This document shows positions 6,708 through 13,926 of a stretch of DNA of 16,344 bases, piece by piece (positions within the stretch are counted from its first letter, which is position 1; each line of letters opens with the position of its first letter). The notes below the pieces were generated by a model. That model was not told the origin of the DNA and searched no databases. It saw only the letters and a list, made by a program, of their open reading frames with translations. The DNA lies in assembly GCA_018985225.1 (NCBI GenBank), contig JADGIF010000164.1, positions 1 through 16,344 on the forward strand. Reading direction: 5' to 3'. The translations under genes and the position numbers were made by a program. The DNA comes from Amoeboradix gromovi (Eukaryota > Sanchytriomycota > Sanchytriomycetes > Sanchytriales > Sanchytriaceae).

Positions 6708-8028
6708 ATGTCAACGACTACACATGAAGCTCCGCAACAACATGCTCCTACTGCTGTAAGTGCTGAATCCGTGGAGAGATTGCGATACTTCCTTGCCACG
6801 GCGCCATTAAATTGGCTCCCTCAAGAAAGCATTCGTCGTCACTTGTTACCTAATGGTGAATACGTCAGCTGTGTTTTGTGGGAAAATACTTTTCATATTT
6901 CAGGCACGGATATTATTCGTATTCTCATCTATAGATTTCATGCGTATGGACGCCCTGTACAGAACATTAAGAAGTTCGAAGAAGGTGTGTTTAGTGATCT
7001 GAGAAATCTCAAAGTTGGAGTGGATGCTCGATTAGAAGAACCTCGCAGTCCTTTACTGGAACTGTTGTATAAGCATAATTGTGTACGGACTCAAAAGAAA
7101 CAAAAGGTATTTTATTGGTACTCTGTCCCGCATGATCGTTTGTTTGTGGATGCTCTTGAAAGAGATCTGAAAAGAGAGGCATTGGGTATCCAGCCAACTA
7201 CAATTCCTATCCATCCACCACCTCCATTACCAATGATCTTAGGGCCCCCTCGCTCTCCTAAGCAAATAGAAGAAGATAAAATGAATAACCAATACAAGGA
7301 AAATGACCAAGATAGCATGCAACACGATCATATGCAACATGATCATAACAGTCCTCCTCAGTTGACTTTTCAAGCTCCCCCTATGGATTTTTACAATGAT
7401 CCGTTAATGATGATGTCTCCACCTCAGCAAGGTGAAATGATCGCAAATATGAACATGATATTGAGCAATCAAGGACCTGCTGTACCTCCTCCAATGCATG
7501 AGAAGGAGAAACTGGATTCAAAAAATGAAAATGAATCAGACATGAGTACACGCAATGATACACCAGAAGGGACACCAGATCAGCGTGCTTTAGATGACAT
7601 GGCGGATTTGCCGTTTCCTGAATTCAGTCCACCCATTAGCGACCCAGGAATGGACATGAAACATGGCTCACCATTTAATTTACCAGCGACAGCTTACACC
7701 GTAGATGACTCTTATTTGTACATGCATTCGTTACCTCCAAGCGCAATGGCTCACAGTTATGCAATGACTCAATTTGAATGGAAAAATGACACTGAAGAAC
7801 GGCCTTTTCAATGTTCGTGGTACTTTATTTTAATTTAGGGAAGGGTGCGGTAAACGATTTAAAAGATTTGAGCATGTGAAGAGACATGAAAGGATCCATA
7901 GCGGTGAAAAACCATACTCATGCCCGTATAGTGGTTGTGAAAAGAGATTTAGTAGAAGTGATAATTTGCAGAACCATATTAGAGTGCATCAGAAGCAAGA
8001 AAAGAAGGCACAACAGTCCAGGAAGTAA
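6708..8028 (+). CDS. STE12: STE12-like transcription factor (two exons)
   Basis: Exons 6708-7819 and 7839-8028 give 433 residues. Residues 22-160 are the STE domain, nearly textbook: [58 protein letters not shown] and [20 protein letters not shown] Pro/Met-rich middle follows, with a His-rich patch (QHDHMQHDH). The end carries two C2H2 fingers (C369, C374, H387, H391; C399, C404, H417, H421) joined by SGEKPYS. Ste12 works in the nucleus downstream of the Fus3/Kss1-type MAP kinases in mating, filamentous growth and host invasion; filamentous fungi keep the C-terminal fingers that S. cerevisiae lacks. A 19-nt intron splits finger 1 between its two cysteines, and splicing restores C-S-W-E-G-C-G-K-R-F. 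Without splicing the protein ends at [10 protein letters not shown], 376 residues, without fingers. At 433 residues it is shorter than most relatives, mainly in the middle. Confidence 0.95.
7820..7838 (+). other. 19-nt spliceosomal intron in STE12
   Basis: The intron is GTACTTTATTTTAATTTAG. Its removal joins TG|G and restores finger 1 exactly as the C2H2 pattern demands (C-x4-C-x12-H-x3-H). It contains TAAT two bases before the final AG. The phase is 2 and the length is not a multiple of three, so retention changes frame and reaches a stop inside the intron. Confidence 0.9.
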
Positions 8029-8400
8029 GTATGAACCAATAAATTATTTATATTGAAATGTTCTCTGTAATACAGGCATTTTGATCATGCTTTAGTGTAA
8101 TGTTAAAAATAGATTCTGTTTGGCAAAAAAGTAAAGGCTCTAGAAAGCTCACCAGATGGCAGAGTAATCTCTTGATGGATGGTAGCCTTCAGCATTAAAT
8201 GTCTTTAAGGGTGCTGCAACAGCTCGATTGTTTTCTTGAATAAATCATTTATTGGGAATTTGTATGCATTTTTGCATAATTTCAAGACTTTTCCGGATTT
8301 TCCAATAGCTTAAACACTCGATTTTCTGGGAAATCAGGACTTTTAACGAGGAGATGAGACATCCAATATAAAACTAGACCAAGTATTTGAAATATTAGAT
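8029..8400. other. Intergenic region 3' of STE12, holding repeat copy B
   Basis: Apart from repeat B (8211-8355) no gene was seen. The STE12 stop is followed by a GTAAGT-like donor and, 51 bases on, by TACAG. Splicing there would replace the last codon and add about eight residues (HFDHALV). Since the confident introns here are 19-20 nt, this is kept only as an alternative 3' end. Confidence 0.4.
8211..8355 (+). repeat. Dispersed repeat, copy B (short form)
   Basis: The copy is 145 bases long. Its first part (8211-8322) matches 1579-1687, and its second part (8317-8355) matches 2170-2207. The two parts meet at a single CTCGAT that in copy A occurs at both edges of a 488-base interval. Copy B is therefore either the uninterrupted ancestor or, more likely, a deletion derivative formed at the hexamer. 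Confidence 0.75.
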
Positions 8401-8628
8401 TTACTTAAAAAGAAATAACAGCAATATCCAAGATGACCACAACATTGAGTAGGAAGATGAGTAAGACCCATCATACGGTGTTTCAGATCCATAGATTTCA
8501 GTTTCTATAGGTATTGTTGTGGTAAAAGATGGTGCAGATAAGTAGGTTGTTTGAGTTGGTTCTGGTGCAGTCATTTCTCGGACTAGTGAGATGTCATTAT
8601 TTATGTTCCGCTTGACCAATCCAGTTGA
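8401..8628 (-). CDS. C-terminal part of a GPI-anchored-type surface protein
   Basis: The frame is open from about 8637 to the stop at 8401. No ATG precedes the Ser/Thr-rich part, so a first exon with the signal peptide must lie upstream. A CAG at 8629-8631 is a possible acceptor. The 75 or so readable residues are rich in Thr, Ser, Pro and Tyr (TQTTYLSAPSFTTTIPIETE) and end in small residues (SYSSSYS) followed by a terminal hydrophobic run (MLWSSWILLLFLFK). That is the pattern of a GPI-anchor addition signal, with the cleavage site probably among the serines. It is a typical fungal wall or membrane mannoprotein in form. A candidate first exon beginning ATG GCC ATT AAT (near 8713), joined by a 27-nt gap, fits the frame but does not look like a signal peptide. 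Confidence 0.5.
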   Translation of the reverse strand, partial: STGLVKRNINNDISLVREMTAPEPTQTTYLSAPSFTTTIPIETEIYGSETPYDGSYSSSYSMLWSSWILLLFLFK

Positions 8629-8637
8629 CTGAGGTGA

Positions 8638-9065
8638 TTATCTGTAATATTAAACCAATAAAACGATCTTTAATTTGGCTCTCAGGAATATTTTCAATAA
8701 CGTTATATTAATGGCCATACAACATAAACACCGTTCTGGTGATAAAGAGCTACTGAAAGTTAAAATGAATACTCACTGCTAAGATTTTCTTTAATAAAAA
8801 CCCGTAATGTTAATAAAATGAAATAATGGTATACTTTGTATTCTTACCTTAAGAATCAATAGTACGCCGCATCCTATTCAGTTTTTCTAACCATGGCTTC
8901 TGGAAAAGTTGAATAATGCCAATGACATAGTTTATAGCTTTAAGTGGCTGCTATTATGTTCGTGATGTAAGCAGGTTGCGCAGTGCTGTGCGTAGCTTTT
9001 TCTATGTTTTAAATAAATCTCTTAATGCTTCTACTTGGCAACTATATAGGTCAATTTAAAAAGCC
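8638..9065. other. Divergent intergenic region, possible unassigned first exon
   Basis: It probably holds the promoters of the minus-strand GPI-type gene and of the plus-strand membrane gene at 9066. On the minus strand at about 8755-8778 a 24-nt string begins GTGAGT and ends TAACTTTCAG, which looks like an intron, but the flanking readings are short and I could not build a gene from them. Confidence 0.35.
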
Positions 9066-10677
9066 ATGTCAAATCGTAGAACTTATCAGTTTGAACCCTC
9101 GTCTCCCAAGGAATCTGAAATAACTACATATACAGAAAACAATACATCACAATCAGTACCATCTCTCAGGGCCAAGGCTATCTCTCTCTCATTTGTAGAT
9201 CCAATGATGGAAAAGGGTTATCGTAAATGGACCATTGATAAATATGATCGATTTCACATTTTGCTATATGTTGTTATGCTGATATGGACAAGCTTGTTGT
9301 TCATATTCGAGTATCTAGAATCAAACCATATTTCAACAAATTATTTCCGAATTGGATACTATGCCATAGCCCTTATCGGGGCTCTAACTACAAAGTTAAC
9401 CAAAAAGCACAACGACTTACTCATCATATTGTGCTCTTCTGTGTTGCTAATTGTAAGCACTGCAGACAATGTTGTTCTTTTCAACAGAACTGCAAAATTT
9501 CATCCCATGGAATCAAATTGGATTCCTATGCTTATAATTCTTCATTCTAGCATGTCCTTGATTCATGTGCGGTACTGGCTACTGATACTGTTCATTCCGG
9601 TGTCCTACTTCATCTCTCTATGTATTTCTCGCAGTTTTTACAACACCTCAAACGTATTTTGCACTAATTTAGAATTGGTTAGATACCGGCACTTTATGGT
9701 ATTTAGTTTTAGTAGTGTGTACATCTATTAGCGGATTGATTGGGCAATTCCAGCAACATTATGCTAGTCGATGCTTATTCCGTTGCGTAAGAATGCAAGG
9801 TAACCTAACAGTCCAAAACAGACAATTTAGATCAGAATACACTCAACACATACTGACGCTGCAGTTTCTGGATAAGTCTTTGGAGAGAAAATTTACCGTT
9901 ACAAGGTGGCGATATGCCATAACCACAAATACCAAGTATTCAGCATTTTTGGTGTCAAACGCAGTCACATTGATAATATACGAGTACATGTATAAGTATA
10001 GCAACACAAATCTTGTGCTATATCAGTGCTTATTCCATTTATTGCCTGTTGTCATCCTGTGTATGGCAAGCCATTTTATAACTTACAGAATGCAACAAGA
10101 GCTAACCAAGAAATCAGTTAAGGTGGCGTGGCTGTACGCGGCTGTTAGAGAGCAATTTATAAGAAGATATCGACTAATGCAGCTCTTAATACTTTTAGTC
10201 TTTGTATCGAGTACATCCGTGTATATATACTTGAAAACGGGAACAGACGCACCTTACGAAACAAATATAATGCTACTGTATCTGCAATTAAGCGTAACAA
10301 CAGGAATAGGGACATTTTATTATTTACTAGGTACCATGGTAATATTAGTGCAGTCATTCGTCTGTAGTTTTTTCAGACCTGACACTAGTAATTACATACT
10401 TGCCATATTGTTTGCTAGTATAAATGCACTGCTATATGTCAGACTAATGGTAATAAAGAAGAGAAAATTGTTTATATATGAAAGTACAGAGGAAAGTGGT
10501 TTATTTTCACAGTTGGACAGTCAAATTAAAAGCATAGAAACCATATCACTGGAGTATAGACACACTTTGAGTACACTAACAAAAAACACGAATAGCACTG
10601 ACGATAGCAGAAGTAGTGATTCTTTCAACTTCTTAGAAAATATGCTTAGCTTATATAGCGACGATTACAATGGATAA
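9066..10677 (+). CDS. Polytopic membrane protein with two six-helix halves (two exons)
   Basis: Exons 9066-9653 and 9673-10677 give 530 residues. Without the 19-nt intron the first frame ends at 9731 and the second lacks a start. Splicing gives one protein and completes a membrane helix (TLWYLVLVVCTSISGLIG). The N-terminus, about 60 residues, is cytosolic and Ser-rich. Each half is introduced by a similar motif, F-V-D-x-x-M-E-K-x-Y (about residue 43) and F-L-D-x-x-L-E-R-x-F (about residue 250), and then has about six helices (FHILLYVVMLIWTSLLFIF first; SAFLVSNAVTLIIYEY opens the second half). The C-terminal 70 residues are cytosolic and polar. The motif-plus-six-helix unit reminds me of the membrane portion of some protist and early-fungal nucleotide cyclases, but no cyclase or other catalytic domain follows. 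Function unknown: sensor, transporter-like or scaffold are all open. Confidence 0.75.
9654..9672 (+). other. 19-nt intron in the polytopic membrane protein gene
   Basis: The intron is GTATTTTGCACTAATTTAG. It contains CTAAT two bases before AG, as in the other short introns. It lies between codons (phase 0), and its removal joins the two long frames exactly; the second frame is open from the very first base after the acceptor, the upstream TAG being the acceptor itself. Confidence 0.75.
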
Positions 10678-10727
10678 ATAAATGAAATTATCATTAAATA
10701 TCGCACATTTCAAAACTTCAGGTGAAC

Positions 10728-10910
10728 TCAGAAAATGAATGAATTACATCTATTACTAACTTTATTACACTCTTCATAACTTTGCAATAATAGAAAACAA
10801 TCTGATTCTAGCTGCGCTGAAAATTCTATATGCAGCTTACCGGCTTTAATAAAATCAAGAACCTCTAAGGCACCACGAGCATCTCTAATAATATGTCGAA
10901 TATACAGTAT
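10728..10910 (-). CDS. Probable terminal coding exon of an unidentified gene
   Basis: A 60-residue minus-strand frame with coding-like composition runs from about 10910 to TGA at 10728-10730. It includes RDARGALEVLDFIKAGKLHI and ESDCFLLLQSYEECNKV, two amphipathic helical segments. There is no ATG in frame, and a stop (TAA) lies just upstream at 10911-10913. A TATTAG acceptor at about 10885 would start the exon at the codons for D-A-R-G. The first exon should lie between 10911 and 11126, where the divergent gene at 11127 begins. I tested the obvious ATGs (for example 11048, MPMLNPNLQETLISEA) and found no donor that joins them in frame. It could also be a remnant. It converges on the gene at 9066-10677, with 50 bases between stops. 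Confidence 0.4.
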   Translation of the reverse strand: MLYIRHIIRDARGALEVLDFIKAGKLHIEFSAQLESDCFLLLQSYEECNKVSNRCNSFIF

Positions 10911-11126
10911 TTATTATATTGAACCCTAAATAAAAATTTACTAATCAAGATATCAGCGCAGATAAAAGAATGATGAAAAGATATATGAACAGCTTATCTA
11001 AGCTTCAGAAATGAGAGTTTCTTGCAAGTTCGGATTTAACATAGGCATTCCCAGATCTTTTGATTGGCCGCAGAATCTAAAGACAGAAAATAGCAACTAC
11101 TAAAGGCTCGTGTTCTCCATTTTGAA

Positions 11127-11618
11127 ATGATATTCCTATTGTTACTCTTGGTTTATTCTATACTGGATACGGATATGAGCACCCTAGGTATAAGTAATAA
11201 AAGTAATTCAAGCACTGCATCCTCGACATCTGCGGTTGCTAGTGATGGCTCTAAATCATCAGTAAGCAAAGAAAATACCAGTGCTTCAAACACCTCAGGG
11301 AAAGAAGTATCGGAAGCCTCCTCAAATGCAAGCGGTAACGATAGTTCGATATGGATAATAGTTTGCAGTGTCGTTACTGGGTGTTTATTAATATTTATAA
11401 TAGTTCTTTATACTTTGAAGAAAAGAAATAGAAATAGATTATCTAAACTGGTTGAATTTGGAGATCAGTCTATGGATTGGAAGAATGTGGAAACCACCGA
11501 TAGAGCTAAATCGACATATTCAGAAAAATCCCATTATGGTGAGTCAGTTTTTCAGTCAAAGATATTTGATTTGAATTCTGTTTACATGAGATCAGATTCA
11601 TCATTGGGATACTTCTGA
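11127..11618 (+). CDS. Small type I membrane protein with Ser/Thr-rich ectodomain
   Basis: The product is 163 residues from the ATG at 11127. The signal peptide is short and hydrophobic (MIFLLLLLVYSIL). The ectodomain, about residues 15-74, is almost wholly Ser, Thr, Ala, Asn and Lys (NKSNSSTASSTSAVASDGSK) with several N-glycosylation sequons, as in fungal O-mannosylated stalks. One membrane helix (IWIIVCSVVTGCLLIFIIVL) is followed by a basic stop-transfer (KKRNRNR) and a cytosolic tail of about 65 residues with several Tyr and Ser, ending SSLGYF. The architecture is the same as that of the larger protein at 4118-4990, though I see no sequence similarity beyond composition. A sensor or adhesion role is possible but not shown. 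The gene is convergent with the probable small gene at 11697-11997, 78 bases between stops. Confidence 0.8.
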   Translation: MIFLLLLLVYSILDTDMSTLGISNKSNSSTASSTSAVASDGSKSSVSKENTSASNTSGKEVSEASSNASGNDSSIWIIVCSVVTGCLLIFIIVLYTLKKRNRNRLSKLVEFGDQSMDWKNVETTDRAKSTYSEKSHYGESVFQSKIFDLNSVYMRSDSSLGYF

Positions 11619-11673
11619 AATGAGTAAAAATGAAGTCGTTTACAATTCAAATCTTCATCTTCTTATTATATCG

Positions 11674-11718
11674 ACTCCTTGTAAAAAATCCTGACTTCAG
11701 AGAAAATCGAGAATTTCC
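11674..11718 (-). repeat. Dispersed repeat, copy C (partial)
   Basis: On the minus strand the string TGGAAATTCTCGATTTTCT matches copy A right at 2162-2180, and the following bases (GGATTTTTTACAAGGAG) match ACTTTTAACGAGGAG in copies A and B. It overlaps the last codons and stop of the probable gene at 11697-11997, so the repeat either supplied that gene's end or the similarity derives from coding sequence. Confidence 0.5.
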
Positions 11719-11997
11719 ATAAATTTATGTAATTCAGTGAATACAAGATTCCTTATTTCATTTTGACTACAGCCTCCAGGTAGCAGAATCGAGAAAACTA
11801 CGGCGCTTTTTGTAGTTACTACTTCCGTTTCTGCTATTATTTCCTTTTTCACGGTATCAACGCAAATCTGCATGTCGTAACTAATTTCTATGCCTATTAA
11901 GCGGTGTATCTTGTTGCTATGAGAATAGTAACGGTGAAAAGTACTCTGAGCTCGTTGCTCTACTTATGTGGAGCTGAAAAATGTCTACCTCTGCCAT
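11697..11997 (-). CDS. Probable small two-exon gene, 90 residues, not identified
   Basis: Exon 1 runs 11997-11945 (starts MAEVDIFQLHISRATSS). A 28-nt GTACTT...CATAG intron (11944-11917) follows, then exon 2, 11916-11697, ending MEILDFL. The splice joins codons exactly (GA|C). Exon 2 alone is a 73-codon open frame without a start that reads like real protein: HRLIGIEISY, then CVDTVKKEIIAETE, AVVFSILLPGGC and IRNLVFTELHKFM. The predicted order strand-helix-strand-strand-helix and the length are compatible with small KEOPS Pcc1-like proteins, but no diagnostic residues were seen, so no name is given. The intron is longer than the 19-20 nt norm and lacks the TAAY-N2-AG ending, which lowers confidence. 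The stop lies inside repeat copy C. Confidence 0.45.
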
Positions 11998-12307
11998 TGA
12001 AGTGCATTAACAACACCACACAATTTAATGTTGTTTCAATTAAGTTGTGTCTCATGTGATCTAGATGAGTATGTGACGCTATTTCAAGCAATTGTCTAGA
12101 CATTAGTAGTCTAGTCTTGGTGGTTGAGAGACCATTTGGCGCTATGTAGAACTGCTCGGTTCGAGCGATTGATAATGAAGGACAACTTTGAAACAGTCAA
12201 TAAATCACAGCATGTCCCAACTCATTTCAAATAGACAAGCTTAGTCTTTATGAATCTTAAAATAAAGTTTTGAGTAATTCTATGAACCTTTTTAAATCCC
12301 ATTTATT
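11998..12307. other. Intergenic region downstream of ILV5, no supported gene
   Basis: It separates the start of the small minus-strand gene (11997) from the ILV5 stop (12308). AATAAA-type signals on the minus strand near its right edge are likely ILV5 poly(A) signals. It contains the palindrome GTCTAGAC with a further GTCTAG seven bases on, a possible weak hairpin. No coding frame was found. Confidence 0.4.
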
Positions 12308-13434
12308 TTACTTCTCTACATTCTCAGGTCTCAACTTACGCACAGTCTCACCAGCTCTCCACATTTCATGCTCTCTAATCTCCTTTAACTCACTCTCAAA
12401 TAAATCTCTGTAGTTATCCTGAGAATTGAAGTCCAAGGTACGCTGAGTCTCATTTCCATTAATAACTTCATCATAAAGATCATTGAAAAGAGGCTTGTTT
12501 GCTTTATAGAACTTTGGATACCAATCCAATGCTCCTCTTCTTGCGGTTGTTGAGCAGTTATCGTACATCCAATCCATTCCCTTAGCTCCTACCAACGGAT
12601 ACAATGATTGTGTTGCTTCTTCTACGGTCTCGTTAAACGCCTCACTTGGGGAATGTCCTCTTTCTCTCAACACTTCATACTGTGCTTTAAACAGCCCGTA
12701 AATCGCACCCTGAGTTAGCTTTGAATTACCATTAAGACTCCTCGCTCACCTGTCAAATCAGAATAAACCTCTTTTTGAAATGTTGTCTCATACATATATC
12801 CAGCCCCAACTGCTGTTCCTATGGCCAGTGCTCTTTCCATTGCTTTCCCAGTGACATCTTGAAAAACTGCAACTGATGCATTTATCCCTCTTCCTTCCAA
12901 AAACAGACTCCTTAAAGTCGTTCCAGATCCTTTAGGTGCTACCAAGATAACATCTACATTCTTTGGTGGAATCACTTTAGTTTGTTCTTTGTAAACCACC
13001 GAGAACCCGTGCGAAAAGTAGAGCGTCTTTTTACCAGACTCTAAATGCTTCTTAACTTGTGGCCAGGATGACTTCTGTGCTGCATCACTCAGCAAGTTCA
13101 TGACCACTGTCGATTTAGCACATGCCTCATCTAGTTCCAACAAGTCTTTGTTTGGCTTCCACCCGTCCTTCAATGCTAAATCCCATGATGCTCCTTTTCG
13201 AAGTCCTAAAACCACCTTTGTATTTCCGCCAGCTTCTTGTATCTTTTTCAAATTATCTCTCAAGTTTAATGCTTGTCCTCGTCCTTGTGTACCGTACCCA
13301 AGTACTGCTAGAGTGTCTTTACCCAATACGCTCGCTAGTTTACTTGGCGGGAAATCAGCTCTCTCGTAAACGCGTTCCTTGGTTCCTCCAAAATTCAATT
13401 CTTTCATTCCTCGTTTAATAAAACTGCGGATCAT
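12308..13434 (-). CDS. ILV5: Ketol-acid reductoisomerase, mitochondrial (two exons)
   Basis: Exons 13434-12730 and 12709-12308 give 368 residues. The enzyme (EC 1.1.1.86) converts acetolactate and acetohydroxybutyrate to dihydroxy acids with NADPH and Mg2+, the second common step of valine, leucine and isoleucine synthesis, in the mitochondrial matrix. Visible hallmarks in order: KELNFGGTKERVYERADFP, the Rossmann loop LGYGTQGRGQALNLRDN, MNLLSDAAQ, LYFSHGFS with its catalytic-region His, ILVAPKGSG, GRGIN, YSDLTGERG with the Mg-binding Asp and Glu, GHSPSEAFNETVEEATQSL with further acidic ligands, YDNCSTTARRGALDWYP, and the end KLRPENVEK. The usual GG(I/V)HG after GERG-LM reads GAIYG here. The ATG at 13434 leaves only about nine residues (MIRSFIKRG) before the conserved core, a very short targeting signal; an unseen upstream exon is possible. 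A 20-nt intron lies between LM and GAIYG. Confidence 0.95.
12710..12729 (-). other. 20-nt spliceosomal intron in ILV5
   Basis: On the coding strand it reads GTAATTCAAAGCTAACTCAG, with CTAAC two bases before CAG's AG. It falls between codons in a highly conserved stretch (DLTGERG...LMG..G). Removal gives LTGERGVLM followed by GAIYGLFKAQYEVLRERG; retention stops after VIQS. Confidence 0.92.
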
Positions 13435-13732
13435 TACAAGGAGTATCAAAATTTCGTCATATTGTATCTAATCATCTTTAAATGCTTGAATCTTGAGAAA
13501 ACAAAGAATACAGGCAGAAAATCTAATAATCCGAGTGGACCCTCTGCGTTATCAACTGGCATCACCAGAGCACCAAGGAGGGAACAATTAAGGATGCATA
13601 TATTTGAGGTAAGTATTTTTGCAGCCGTATGACCTCCCATATACTTGTATATGAAGATTAGCAATGTATTTAATGTATGTGGCACTTTTTAAGTCAGTAG
13701 ATAAAGTGTTTACTTGTATACTCCTCTATTAA
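13435..13732. promoter_or_regulatory. ILV5 upstream region
   Basis: It should hold the ILV5 promoter on the minus strand. A 64-codon hydrophobic minus-strand ORF (13640 down to 13446) fills most of it but has no support as a gene. No Gcn4-type TGACTC site was noticed by eye. Confidence 0.3.
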
Positions 13733-13906
13733 TTGGCTGAGAGTATCGCATTTAAGAGATCTCTTTGTGGAGGGCGCAAAAACTTCAAGAAACTTTCAAG
13801 GCTCTCGTGGATGTTAAAAGAATCTCTTTTGCGTCTAGAAATGAACCAGATTCTACCATTTCCGAGTAAAAAAGAGCGTGTGCTGTATGCCTTGTATTGG
13901 ATTTAA
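13733..13906 (+). pseudogene. Probable scrap of a MULE-type transposase
   Basis: A 57-codon frame with no ATG at its start ends at TAA 13904. Its last part, EMNQILPFPSKKERVLYALY, resembles the segment of MULE (Mutator-like) transposases that follows the first catalytic Asp (nQilPfvyaLLPnKkeetY). An adjacent frame a little upstream reads LFVEGAKTSRNF, where the MULE motif has DGTFKtsP..F. The two pieces are in the right order but in different frames, as in a decayed copy. The resemblance is short and judged by memory of the family; it could be chance. Confidence 0.3.
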
Positions 13907-13926
13907 ATGATTTACTGTACAATTTA

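Noticed and set aside
7800-7860. STE12 as a pseudogene or programmed frameshift
   Set aside because: A GT-AG intron of 19 nt restores the zinc finger exactly, and three further introns of the same form occur in the window.
8025-8100. A 51-nt final intron in STE12 (GTAAGT...TACAG)
   Set aside because: It would only swap the last codon and add about eight unrecognised residues, and its size is unlike the confident introns. Kept as a note only.
9640-9740. A broken (frameshifted) membrane-protein gene
   Set aside because: The 19-nt GT...TAG string with CTAAT before the acceptor joins the frames exactly; decay is not needed to explain it.
12158-12167. GGTTCGAGCG as a tRNA B box
   Set aside because: The string does not complete the B-box consensus, and no A box or cloverleaf could be folded around it.
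13100-13418. Plus-strand ORFs opposite ILV5
   Set aside because: They are antisense to a strongly conserved coding sequence.
13446-13640. Hydrophobic 64-codon minus-strand ORF upstream of ILV5
   Set aside because: It has no recognisable family, no continuation in neighbouring frames, and fills the ILV5 promoter. A weak resemblance to LMBR1-type membrane proteins is too short to use.
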